Assembly (NCBI GenBank): GCA_035559315.1 | Contig: DATMBJ010000119.1 | Location: 1 to 17,388, forward strand | DNA from: DATLZM01 sp035559315 | Lineage (GTDB): Bacteria; Actinomycetota; UBA4738; HRBIN12 | Direction of reading: 5' to 3' | Length of the DNA stretch: 17,388 bases | In this document: in pieces, positions 1 through 7,022 of the stretch | Numbering within the stretch: position 1 is the stretch's first letter | Layout: each line of letters starts with the position of its first letter | Notes under the pieces: generated by a model | What the model saw: only the letters and a program-made list of their open reading frames with translations | What the model was told of the DNA's origin: nothing | The model's database searches: none | Made by a program: the position numbers and the translations under genes

Positions 1-245
1 CTGCTCGTACGGTTGGGAAGGCCAACTAGCTGTGCGGGTGGGGAGGCTCGGGAGGCCCCAAAGCCCAACGAAAGGCCCGACCATAAGGGAACCGAGACGG
101 CCGTTAGAGGTCGCTCGGGGCGCCTGAGCCCGAGGGGCCGATGGTGGCTGGAGGCTTCGGCTTCCGGCGAGCCGGAGGTCCCTCGGGTTCTTCTTTCGCC
201 CTCGGCTTCCGCGCTCGACCGCCCGCGCGCCCCGGCTCCCACCCC
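1..245 (+). other. Non-coding structured leader region
   Basis: No convincing protein gene is seen here. The reading frame open across it merely shadows putB and lacks an initiation signal. The first ~120 bases are less G+C-rich than the genes and carry several short inverted repeats, for example GTTGG (12-16) with CCAAC (22-26), and TGGGG (39-43) with CCCCA (56-60). It could be the 3' part of a structured RNA or the trailer of a gene left of the window. I could not match it to RNase P RNA, tmRNA, SRP RNA or a riboswitch I know. Confidence 0.4.
129..196 (+). terminator. Candidate intrinsic terminator
   Basis: CCCGAGGG(G) at 129-137 pairs with (T)CCCTCGGG at 179-187. It encloses a smaller 7-bp hairpin, 161-167 with 172-178, with a CGAG loop. 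The T-rich stretch TTCTTCTTT (188-196) follows the closing arm directly. This looks like termination of whatever lies left of the window, before the putB promoter at 246. Confidence 0.45.
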
Positions 246-251
246 TATACT
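246..251 (+). promoter_or_regulatory. -10 box for putB
   Basis: TATACT matches five of six positions of the TATAAT consensus and stands out in very G+C-rich DNA. It ends 14 nt before the putB ATG, so the transcript would have a leader of only about 6-8 nt. No Shine-Dalgarno is visible, and no clear -35 is seen. Confidence 0.6.
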
Positions 252-265
252 CAGCCGGACCCCGA

Positions 266-1198
266 ATGAGCGTCCTCCGCGGCCCCATCCTGAGGATCGC
301 CCAGAACGGCTGGTTCCAGGCCCTGGCCACCGGGAGCCCGCCGGGGCGGGCGGTCGCCCGTCGCTTCGTCGCCGGGGAGACCGTGGACGAGGCGATGGAG
401 GTGGTCCAGGCGCTCGCCGGGGAGGGGCTCTCGGCGATCCTGAACCTCCTGGGCGAGAGCGTGCGGACGCCGGAGCAGGCCAAGGAGGCGGCGGACGCCT
501 ACATCGAGTCGATCCGCCGGATCCGGGCGCACCCCGGGCTCGACTGCGCGGTCTCGGTGAAGCCCTCCCAGCTCGGCCTCGACCTCTCGAGCGCGCTCTG
601 CCTGGCGGAGCTGGAGCGGATCCTGGAGGAGGCGGAGGAGGCGGGGACCTGGGTCGAGATCGACATGGAGAGCTCCCCGTCGGTCGACCGCACCCTCGCG
701 GTGTTCCGCGAGGTCCGCGCCCGCCACGAACGCGTGGGGGTCTGCCTCCAGGCCTACCTCCACCGGACGGCGGCCGACGTGTTCGAGCTACCCGAGGCCT
801 CGCGGGTCCGCCTGGTGAAGGGGGCCTACCTCGAACCGCCGGAGGTGGCCCTCCAGCGACGACGGGACGTGGACCGGGCCTACGCGCGGCTCTTCGTCAC
901 GCTCCTCGCCCGGGGGCACTCGGTGGACGTCGCGACCCACGACCCCCGGCTCCTCGACGGCGTCCGCCGGTACCTCGCGACCCACCCGGCGGACCGCGCC
1001 CGGGTCGAGTTCCAGATGCTGTACGGTATCCGCCGGGACCTCCAGCGACGCCTGGCCTCGGAGGGCTACCCGGTCCGGGTGTACGTCCCCTACGGGACCG
1101 AGTGGTACCCCTACCTCACCAGGCGCCTCGCGGAGCGTCCGGCGAACCTGTGGTTCTTCGTCTCCAGCCTGGCCCGGGAGCTCCGGCCGGGGGGCTGA
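266..1198 (+). CDS. putB: Proline dehydrogenase (monofunctional PRODH)
   Basis: FAD enzyme oxidising L-proline to pyrroline-5-carboxylate, the first step of proline catabolism. The 310 residues match the single-domain bacterial PRODH size and lack the PutA fusion. PRODH barrel motifs appear in order: KPSQLG (99-104), DMES (133-136), QAY (162-164), LVKGAY (183-188), ATHD (223-226), EFQMLYG (248-254), VYVPYG (272-277) and the C-terminal substrate-binding RRLAERPAN (286-294). The ATG at 266 is chosen because the protein starts at the usual distance before the barrel and a -10 box lies 14 nt upstream. There is no Shine-Dalgarno, so the mRNA is probably nearly leaderless. proC begins 28 nt downstream. 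The partner dehydrogenase gene pruA lies about 2 kb away in a separate unit. The symbol follows B. subtilis usage. Confidence 0.95.
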   Translation: MSVLRGPILRIAQNGWFQALATGSPPGRAVARRFVAGETVDEAMEVVQALAGEGLSAILNLLGESVRTPEQAKEAADAYIESIRRIRAHPGLDCAVSVKPSQLGLDLSSALCLAELERILEEAEEAGTWVEIDMESSPSVDRTLAVFREVRARHERVGVCLQAYLHRTAADVFELPEASRVRLVKGAYLEPPEVALQRRRDVDRAYARLFVTLLARGHSVDVATHDPRLLDGVRRYLATHPADRARVEFQMLYGIRRDLQRRLASEGYPVRVYVPYGTEWYPYLTRRLAERPANLWFFVSSLARELRPGG

Positions 1199-1226
1199 GC
1201 GAGGACCCCGAGCGCGAGGAGGAGGA

Positions 1227-2060
1227 GTGACGGACGGCAGGCGCGTCGCGTTCCTGGGCGCCGGGAAGATGGGGGAGGCGCTGGTCTCCGGCCTGATCCG
1301 CTCCGGCGGGCGGGCGGCCGACGAGATCATGGTCACCTGTCGGCGGGAGGAGCGGGCCCGGGAGCTCGCGGGGAAGTACGGGGTCCACGCCACGCTCTCC
1401 AACCCCGAGGCGTGCGGGTGGGCCGAGGTCCTCGTGCTGATGGTGAAGCCCCAGGACATGGAGGTCCTGCTGGGCCAGATCGCGGAGCACGTCCGCCCCG
1501 AGCAGCTGGTCGTGAGCTTCGCCGCCGGGATCCGGACCTCGTTCGTGGAGCGGCACCTGGTCGAGGGCGTCCCGGTGGTCCGGGTCATGTCGAACGTGCC
1601 GGTGATGGTGGACGAGGCGATGTCGGTCATCTCCCCGGGCACGCACGCCCAGGACAAGCACCTCGCGATCGCCGAGGAGCTCCTGGGCTACGTGGGCCGC
1701 GTGCTCCGGCTGCCCGAGAAGCACCAGGACGCCATCACCGCCACCTCGGGCTCGGGGCCCGCGTACTTCTTCCTCCTGGCCGAGGCGATGATCGAGGCCT
1801 GCATCCTGCTCGGGCTCTCCCGGGACGTGGCGACCGAGCTGATCGTGCAGACCATGCTGGGCTCGGCCAAGATGCTCCGCGACACCGGGCGGCACCCGGT
1901 GGAGCTCCGGGAGATGGTGACGTCCCCCGGCGGGACCACCATCGAGGCCATCCGCCACCTGGAGGAGGCGGGCGTCCGGGCGGCGTTCCTGAACGCCATC
2001 GACAAGGCCCGGAAGCGGAGCGAGGAGCTCGCCCGGGGCGGGGACGACGACGGGGAGTAG
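1227..2060 (+). CDS. proC: Pyrroline-5-carboxylate reductase
   Basis: Reduces pyrroline-5-carboxylate to L-proline with NAD(P)H, the last step of proline synthesis. The 277 residues are normal for ProC. Visible features are the N-terminal Rossmann motif GAGKMGEAL (11-19), VKPQDM (73-78), SFAAGI (97-102), the SGSGPAY helix-bundle motif (174-180) and the C-terminal VTSPGGTT signature (231-238). The common PNTP motif is replaced by SNVP (122-125), a mild deviation. The GTG start at 1227 follows a purine-rich GAGGAGG Shine-Dalgarno. Its position 28 nt after putB implies co-transcription, which is biochemically odd because the neighbour catalyses the reverse conversion. In actinobacteria proC often sits near the HTH and bS22 genes, which are found at the far end of this window. 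Confidence 0.95.
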   Translation: MTDGRRVAFLGAGKMGEALVSGLIRSGGRAADEIMVTCRREERARELAGKYGVHATLSNPEACGWAEVLVLMVKPQDMEVLLGQIAEHVRPEQLVVSFAAGIRTSFVERHLVEGVPVVRVMSNVPVMVDEAMSVISPGTHAQDKHLAIAEELLGYVGRVLRLPEKHQDAITATSGSGPAYFFLLAEAMIEACILLGLSRDVATELIVQTMLGSAKMLRDTGRHPVELREMVTSPGGTTIEAIRHLEEAGVRAAFLNAIDKARKRSEELARGGDDDGE

Positions 2061-2084
2061 CGGGCGGGTCCCGCGGAGGCAGCG

Positions 2085-2198
2085 ATGGGACGGGGCGATC
2101 GGAAGAAGGTGCGCTGGGCGCACGACCGGGAACGGAAGAAGAAGGAGCGGGAGCGGCGGAAGGCGCTGGAGCGCGCCCAGGCCAGGCAGGGGCGGTAG
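2085..2198 (+). CDS. Small highly basic protein (37 aa), unknown
   Basis: An ATG at 2085 lies 5-6 nt after a clean GGAGG (2075-2079), 24 nt downstream of proC. It encodes 37 residues starting MGRGDRKKVRWAHDRE and ending in TAG. About half the residues are K or R, mixed with E in a KKKERERRKALERA-type charged helix; there is no membrane segment. The MGRGDRKK start recalls the small ribosomal protein bTHX (MGKGDKK-type), but the remainder does not follow the bTHX pattern that I know. An rRNA- or ribosome-associated micro-protein is an inference only. Support comes from the Shine-Dalgarno, the operon position and the strongly non-random composition. It could still be a chance ORF. Confidence 0.6.
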   Translation: MGRGDRKKVRWAHDRERKKKERERRKALERAQARQGR

Positions 2199-2206
2199 GC
2201 GTCCGC

Positions 2207-2222
2207 CCGGCGTGGTCGCCGG
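2207..2222. terminator. Hairpin between convergent genes
   Basis: CCGGCG and CGCCGG form a perfect 6-bp stem with a TGGT loop in the 32-nt gap between the micro-protein stop and the convergent FAH-family stop. There is no T tract, so it may act as a weak bidirectional terminator or simply separate the transcripts. Confidence 0.4.
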
Positions 2223-2230
2223 CCCCTCGG

Positions 2231-3031
2231 TCAGGCGCGCCGGCCGATCCGGTTGGCGAGCACGCCGAACCCCTCGGCCTCGAGGTCGACCTCGGCCGAG
2301 GGCCAGAGCTGCCGTCCGGGCCCCGCGCCCGGGAACGGGGAGACCGCGACCGCGTCGCCCCGCCCCAGCCCCTCGGTCCTCGCGAGGAACGCGAGCAGCG
2401 CGAGGAGGTCGCCGGCCGCGCCGTTCAGGTTCCCCTTGGCCACGACCTCCCCAGCCACCCGGGCGGTGAGGAAGACGGTCTGCGGGTCGATCTCGTCGGC
2501 GGTGACGAGGCAGGGCCCGAGGGCGATCGGGGGAGCGGCGGGCGACGGCGCGGGGTCTCCACTGGCATCCCGGGCGCTCCAGTCGTTGGCGAGCGTGTAG
2601 CCGAGGACCCGGAGGCCGGGGTCCGTGCCCTCGAGGGGCGCCCCCCAGCCGCCCAGGATCGCCACGATCTTGGGCTCGTAGTCGAGCCAGGCGGCCCCGG
2701 GGGGCCAGGGGACCTCGTCCCCCGGGCCCAGGACCCTCCGCTCGCCGGGGCGCGCGTCGGGGCTCCGCAGGGTCCGCGGGAACAGGGGGGCGAGCAGCCG
2801 CGGCCGCTCCACGACGAACGCCTCCGCCTCGTCGCTCCCGAGGGCGGCCACGGCGGCGTCGAGGACGGTGCCCCCGCTCGCGGCCACCAGGGCCTCCAGG
2901 GTGGTGGGGAAGGCGGGGTGCCCGACGAGGTCCGGTAGGTCGACCACCCGCTCGGGGCGGCCGCCGCCCCCACCCCCGAGGATCGCTCCCAGCCGCCGGT
3001 GCCCCCTCCGGTCGTAGGACACGAGCCTCAA
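2231..3031 (-). CDS. Fumarylacetoacetate hydrolase family protein
   Basis: FAH-fold protein (PF01557). Relatives hydrolyse or decarboxylate acylpyruvates such as fumarylpyruvate, or hydrolyse fumarylacetoacetate. Family landmarks are the DYE segment (117-119), GYTLANDWSARD (144-155, with the metal-site Asp) and the PFPGAGPG region near 232-239. The family's E-x-E metal pair appears here as E119-P-K121, so one expected Glu is Lys. The true substrate is therefore uncertain. I chose the TTG at 3031, giving 266 aa and the typical start MRLVSYDRRG. The frame stays open upstream to an ATG at 3142, but that 37-residue extension is Pro/Arg/Gly-rich and would run through the -10 box at 3046-3041. It converges on the proC unit and diverges from pruA. 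Confidence 0.82.
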   Translation of the reverse strand: MRLVSYDRRGHRRLGAILGGGGGGRPERVVDLPDLVGHPAFPTTLEALVAASGGTVLDAAVAALGSDEAEAFVVERPRLLAPLFPRTLRSPDARPGERRVLGPGDEVPWPPGAAWLDYEPKIVAILGGWGAPLEGTDPGLRVLGYTLANDWSARDASGDPAPSPAAPPIALGPCLVTADEIDPQTVFLTARVAGEVVAKGNLNGAAGDLLALLAFLARTEGLGRGDAVAVSPFPGAGPGRQLWPSAEVDLEAEGFGVLANRIGRRA

Positions 3032-3040
3032 GGGAGCCCG

Positions 3041-3046
3041 ATGATA
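3041..3046 (-). promoter_or_regulatory. -10 box for the FAH-family gene
   Basis: On the minus strand TATCAT ends 9 nt before the TTG at 3031, leaving a predicted leader of 0-4 nt. No Shine-Dalgarno is present before the TTG. The geometry is the same as for the HTH gene at 16164. Confidence 0.55.
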
Positions 3047-3112
3047 CGCCCCCCGGGTCCCGGAGGCTCGCAACCCCGGCCCGGGCGACCTCCGGGCCGG
3101 CCCCCTCCTGGC

Positions 3113-3142
3113 TTGGGGCGGGGAGCCCGGGACCGCTACCAT
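3113..3142 (+). promoter_or_regulatory. Promoter of the pruA operon
   Basis: TTGGGG (3113-3118) and TACCAT (3137-3142) are separated by 18 nt, a plausible -35/-10 pair. The predicted start site near 3149 gives a leader of about 31 nt. It is the only promoter in the window where a reasonable -35 can be seen. Confidence 0.55.
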
Positions 3143-3180
3143 TGGGTCGTTCCGGAAGCTCCCGAAGGGAGGGACCTCCG

Positions 3181-4749
3181 ATGGCAGAGCAGGGGTTCCG
3201 CATCACGTACGCGACGATGACCGCGGACGACGAGGAGCTCCACCGCGCCTACGACGAGGGGATCGAGCGGGCGCGGGCCTGGATCGGGCAGGAACGCCCG
3301 TTCTTCGTGAACGGCGAGGCCCGGATGGGCGAGGGGACGTACGAGGAACGCTCCCCGATCGACCGCGAGATCGTCATCGCCCGCTTCGGCCAGGCCTCGC
3401 GGCAGGACGTGCGCGATGCCATCGCCGCGGCCGAGGCCTTCTTCCCCCAGTGGGCGGCCACGCCCTGGCAGGAGCGGGTCCGCCTCATCCGTCGGGCCGC
3501 CGACCTGATCACCGAGCGGCGCTACGAGCTCGCCGCGCTGATGGCGCTCGAGGTCGGGAAGAGCCGGCTGGAGGCGCTGGGCGACGTCGAGGAGTCCGCC
3601 GACCTCCTCCGCTGGAACGCCCACGAGATGGAGAAGCACGACGGCTTCGTCGAGCCGATGCAGCCGATCGGCGCGCCCGGCGAGTACGTCGACGTCATGC
3701 GGCCCTACGGGGTCTGGGGCGTGATCAGCCCGTTCAACTTCCCCCTCGCGCTCGCCGCCGGGCCGTCCTCCGCGGCGCTGGTCGCGGGGAACTGCGTGGT
3801 GTTCAAGCCGTCGAACGCCGGGGCCGCCCTCGGCTACCGGCTGTACGAGATCTACCGCGACGCCGGGATCCCGGCGGGCGCCTTCCACCTCGTGATCGGC
3901 CGAGGGCCCGTGGCCGGCGACGAGCTCGTCCAGAACCCAGACGTCGATGGGATCACGTTCACCGGGTCCTACGAGGTCGGCATGGGGATCTACCGGTCCT
4001 TCCCCAAGGACTACCCGAAGCCGGTGATCTGCGAGATGGGAGGCAAGAACCCGACGATCGTCACGCGCCACGCCGACCTCGACAAGGCGACCGACGGCGT
4101 GCTCCGCTCGGCCTTCGGGTTCCAGGGCCAGAAGTGCTCGGCCTGCTCCCGCGTGTACATCGAGCGGGAGGTCTACGACGAGTTCGTCCGCCTGCTCACC
4201 GAGAAGACCGAGCGCATCCGGATCGGGAACCCGCTGGAGAAGGACGTCTACCTGGGGCCCGTGATCAGCGAGGACGCGCTCCGGACGTTCGAGGAGGCGG
4301 TGGCCGAGGCCCGGAAGAACGGCCGGGTGATCACGGGCGGTGAGCGGGTCACGGAGGGCGACCTGGCCCGCGGCAACTTCGTCCAGCCCACGATCGTCGA
4401 GGCGCCGCTCGACTCCTGGATCTGGAAGAAGGAGCTGTTCGTCCCGTTCGTGTCGGTCGCCCCGGTCGACTCCCTGGACGAGGCCCTCAAGCTCGCGAAC
4501 GACACCGAGTACGGGCTCACCGCCGGCCTCTACAGCGAGGACCGGGACGAGATCCAGCGGTTCCTCGACACGATCGAGGCCGGCGTGGTCTACGTGAACC
4601 GGCGGGCCGGGGCCACGACCGGCGCGTGGCCGGGGGCGCAGCCCTTCGGCGGCTGGAAGGGGTCGGGGACGACCGGGAAGGCCTCGGGCGGCCCGTACTA
4701 CCTCATGCAGTACATGCGCGAGCAGTCGCGCACGGTGATCACGGAGTGA
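3181..4749 (+). CDS. pruA: L-glutamate gamma-semialdehyde dehydrogenase (P5CDH)
   Basis: NAD-dependent aldehyde dehydrogenase converting glutamate semialdehyde (open form of pyrroline-5-carboxylate) to glutamate, the second step of proline and ornithine catabolism. The 522 residues match RocA/PruA-type single-domain enzymes. Visible are SPFNFPLA (183-190, oxyanion Asn186), FKPSN (208-212), EMGGKNP with general base Glu285, and nucleophile Cys319 in QGQKCSACSR. The C-terminal GGWKGSGTTGKASGGPYY segment is typical of P5CDH and separates it from succinate semialdehyde dehydrogenases. ATG 3181 is preferred over an in-frame TTG at 3142 because AGGGAGGG (3166-3173) is correctly placed and the TTG lies inside the -10 box. 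It is the first gene of a seven-gene operon; the next start overlaps its stop. Confidence 0.95.
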   Translation: MAEQGFRITYATMTADDEELHRAYDEGIERARAWIGQERPFFVNGEARMGEGTYEERSPIDREIVIARFGQASRQDVRDAIAAAEAFFPQWAATPWQERVRLIRRAADLITERRYELAALMALEVGKSRLEALGDVEESADLLRWNAHEMEKHDGFVEPMQPIGAPGEYVDVMRPYGVWGVISPFNFPLALAAGPSSAALVAGNCVVFKPSNAGAALGYRLYEIYRDAGIPAGAFHLVIGRGPVAGDELVQNPDVDGITFTGSYEVGMGIYRSFPKDYPKPVICEMGGKNPTIVTRHADLDKATDGVLRSAFGFQGQKCSACSRVYIEREVYDEFVRLLTEKTERIRIGNPLEKDVYLGPVISEDALRTFEEAVAEARKNGRVITGGERVTEGDLARGNFVQPTIVEAPLDSWIWKKELFVPFVSVAPVDSLDEALKLANDTEYGLTAGLYSEDRDEIQRFLDTIEAGVVYVNRRAGATTGAWPGAQPFGGWKGSGTTGKASGGPYYLMQYMREQSRTVITE

Positions 4750-6050
4750 GCGCCGGCGCGAGGCAGGTGGGGGCCGAGGCCGACCTGGCCTCGGCCCCGG
4801 CCCCCCGCCTGGTCACCGAGGTCCCCGGGCCCCGGGCCCGTGCGCTGATCGAGCGGGACCTCCGGGTGACCTCGCCGTCGCTCCCGCGGGCCTACCCGCT
4901 GGTCCCGGCGCGGGGGGCCGGCGTGGTGATCGAGGACGTGGACGGGAACCGCTTCCTCGACATGAACGCGGGGATCGCGGTGACCTCGACCGGCCACTGC
5001 CACCCCGCGGTGGTGGAGGCGATCCGCCGCCAGGCGGCGGAGCTCCTCCACTACTCCGGATCGGACTTCTTCCTCCCGATCTACGGGGAGCTGTGCGAGC
5101 GGCTCGCGGGGATCGCGCCCCTCGGGGGGCCGGCGCGGGTCTTCCTCACGAACTCGGGCACCGAGGCGGTGGAGGCGGCGCTCAAGCTCGCCCGCCACGC
5201 CACCGGGCGCCAGTACGTGATCGCCTTCCTCGGGGCGTTCCACGGCCGCTCCTACGGGAGCGTCTCGCTCACCGCCAGCAAGGTGCGCTACCGGGAGGGG
5301 TTCGGGCCCTTCCTGCCGGGGGTGTTCCACGTCCCCTTCGGCGACACCTCCGAGATCCGCGAGCGCCTCTTCCGGAGGCTGGTGGCCCCCGGGGAGGTGG
5401 CGGCGGTGGTCGTGGAGCCGGTCCAGGGCGAGGGGGGCTACGTCGTGCCGCCCGAGGGGTTCCTCCCGGAGCTCCGGGCGCTCTGCGACGAGCACGGGAT
5501 CCTCCTGGTGGCCGACGAGGTCCAGTCGGGGATGGGCCGGACCGGGCGGATGTGGGCCGTGGAGCACTGGGGGGTGGAACCCGACGTCCTCCTCGCGGGC
5601 AAGGGGATCGCGAGCGGGATGCCCCTGGGCGCGATGCTGGCCCGGGCCGACCTCATGACCTGGGAGCCCGGCGCGCACGGCTCGACCTACGGGGGCAACC
5701 CGGTGGCCTGCGCCGCGGCCCTGGCCACGATCGACCTCGTGGAGCGGGAGCTCGCGGCCAACGCGCGGGAGGTGGGCGGGCTCCTCCTGGAGGGGCTCCG
5801 CGGGATCGCCGCGCGCCACCCGCTCGTCCGGGAGGTCCGGGGGCTGGGGCTCATGATCGGGGTCGCGTTCCGCGACCACGACGCGGCCCGCCGGGTGGAG
5901 GAGGCCTGCTTCCGCCGGGGGCTCCTGGTCCTGGGGTGTGGGGACGACGCCGTCCGCCTCTCGCCGCCGCTCGTGATCGACGGGGAGCGCGCACGGACCG
6001 CGCTCGCCGTGTTCGAGGAGGCCGTGGCCGAGGTCGCGGCCGCCGGGTAG
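4746..6050 (+). CDS. Class III aminotransferase (ornithine/GABA type)
   Basis: PLP enzyme moving a terminal amino group from a diamine-acid or omega-amino acid to a keto acid. It has 434 residues. The N-terminal segment PGPRARALIERD followed by VTSPS resembles the archaeal/Thermus-Deinococcus ornithine/GABA aminotransferase subgroup. Motifs: TSTGHCHP (80-87), NSGTEAVEAALKLAR (136-150), AFHGRS (164-169), VEPVQGEGG (223-231), VADEVQSGMGRTG (255-267, PLP Asp257), PLP-lysine Lys286 in LLAGKGIASG, and HGSTYGGNP (311-319). The GTG start overlaps the pruA stop by 4 nt (GTGA), giving translational coupling. Directly behind P5CDH, an ornithine delta-aminotransferase making glutamate semialdehyde is the most economical role. 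GABA or 5-aminovalerate transamination is equally compatible with the motifs. Confidence 0.9.
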   Translation: MSAGARQVGAEADLASAPAPRLVTEVPGPRARALIERDLRVTSPSLPRAYPLVPARGAGVVIEDVDGNRFLDMNAGIAVTSTGHCHPAVVEAIRRQAAELLHYSGSDFFLPIYGELCERLAGIAPLGGPARVFLTNSGTEAVEAALKLARHATGRQYVIAFLGAFHGRSYGSVSLTASKVRYREGFGPFLPGVFHVPFGDTSEIRERLFRRLVAPGEVAAVVVEPVQGEGGYVVPPEGFLPELRALCDEHGILLVADEVQSGMGRTGRMWAVEHWGVEPDVLLAGKGIASGMPLGAMLARADLMTWEPGAHGSTYGGNPVACAAALATIDLVERELAANAREVGGLLLEGLRGIAARHPLVREVRGLGLMIGVAFRDHDAARRVEEACFRRGLLVLGCGDDAVRLSPPLVIDGERARTALAVFEEAVAEVAAAG

Positions 6051-6062
6051 GAGGCGCCCGCC

Positions 6063-7022
6063 GTGCCCGGGAAGGTCACCACGATGCGGGAGGCCGTGGC
6101 GGAGCTGGTCCGCGACGGCGACACCGTGGCCATCGAGGGGTTCACCCACCTGATCTGCTTCGCGGCCGGCCACGAGATCATCCGCCAGCGCCGCCGCGAC
6201 CTCACGCTGTGCCGGCTCACCCCCGACGTGATCTACGACCAGATGGTGGGGGCGGGCGTGGCCCGCAAGCTCGTCTTCTCCTGGCTCGGGAACCCCGGGG
6301 TGGGCTCCCTCCACGCGGTCCGCCGGCGGGTGGAGCGCGCGGACCCCGAGCCCCTCGAGATCGAGGAGTACTCCCACTTCGGGATGGTCTGCCGCTACCT
6401 GGCGGGCGCCGCGAACCTGCCGTTCTTCCCGCTCCGCAGCTACTACGAGACCGACCTGCCCAAGGTGAACCCGCTGATCCGCCCGATGCGCAGCCCGTAC
6501 TCGGAGGAGACGGTCTACGTCGTGCCCCCGCTCCGCCCCGACGTCGCGATCGTCCACGTCCAGCGGGCCACGGCGCAGGGCGACGCGCAGATCTGGGGGC
6601 TCCTGGGCTGCCAGAAGGAGGCGGCGTTCGCGGCGGAGCGGGTGATCGTGGTCTGCGAGGAGCTGGTCGACGAGCGGGTGGTCCGGGACGACCCGAACCG
6701 GACCGCGATCCCCGGGCTGATCGTGGACGCGGTGGTCGTGGAGCCCTTCGGCTGCCACCCGAGCTACGCGCAGGGCTACTACGACCGCGACAACCGCTTC
6801 TACCTCGAGTGGGAGGCGATCAGCCGTGACCCGGAGGCGCTCGAGCGGTGGCTCCGGGAGTGGGTGTACGACCTCTCCTCGCACCGGGACTACGTCGAGA
6901 AGCTCGGGCCGGAGCGGATCCAGGCCCTCCGGCCGGCCGAGCGCTGGTCGGGCCGGGTGAACTACGGCGACTACGGGGGGACGCCCGCCGGGGCCTTCCC
7001 CGCGGAGGGGGGTGGGGCGTGA
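6063..7022 (+). CDS. CoA-transferase subunit A (GctA family)
   Basis: Alpha subunit of a class I CoA-transferase (COG1788, glutaconate CoA-transferase type), which moves CoA from an acyl-CoA to a carboxylic acid. The 319 residues are a normal subunit length. N-terminal TVAIEGFTH (21-29) and the later LEIEEYSHFG, LPFFPLRS and AQIWG segments align in pattern with GctA and with its relative IpdA of mycobacterial sterol catabolism. The GTG start at 6063 follows TAGGAGGC at the preceding stop, 12 nt away, and is the only junction in the operon without an overlap. The catalytic residue lies in subunit B. The acid substrate cannot be told; glutarate, succinate, 2-hydroxyglutarate or a beta-keto acid are possible in this amino-acid context. 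Confidence 0.85.
   Translation: MPGKVTTMREAVAELVRDGDTVAIEGFTHLICFAAGHEIIRQRRRDLTLCRLTPDVIYDQMVGAGVARKLVFSWLGNPGVGSLHAVRRRVERADPEPLEIEEYSHFGMVCRYLAGAANLPFFPLRSYYETDLPKVNPLIRPMRSPYSEETVYVVPPLRPDVAIVHVQRATAQGDAQIWGLLGCQKEAAFAAERVIVVCEELVDERVVRDDPNRTAIPGLIVDAVVVEPFGCHPSYAQGYYDRDNRFYLEWEAISRDPEALERWLREWVYDLSSHRDYVEKLGPERIQALRPAERWSGRVNYGDYGGTPAGAFPAEGGGA

Noticed and set aside
13..1230. Long plus-strand open frame across putB in another frame
   Set aside because: Arg/Pro/Gly-rich translation without domains; the PRODH frame carries all family motifs.
3032..3142. N-terminal extension of the FAH-family protein to an ATG at 3142
   Set aside because: Pro/Arg/Gly-rich and crosses the -10 box; homologue-like start begins at the TTG 3031.
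1116..3206. Very long minus-strand open frame opposite putB, proC and FAH
   Set aside because: A G+C-driven antisense shadow; low-complexity translation with no recognisable motif.
4698..6884. Minus-strand open frame of over 700 codons opposite the aminotransferase and CoA-transferase
   Set aside because: Composition (Asp/Arg/His/Val repeats) is typical of antisense frames in G+C-rich genes; no start signal.
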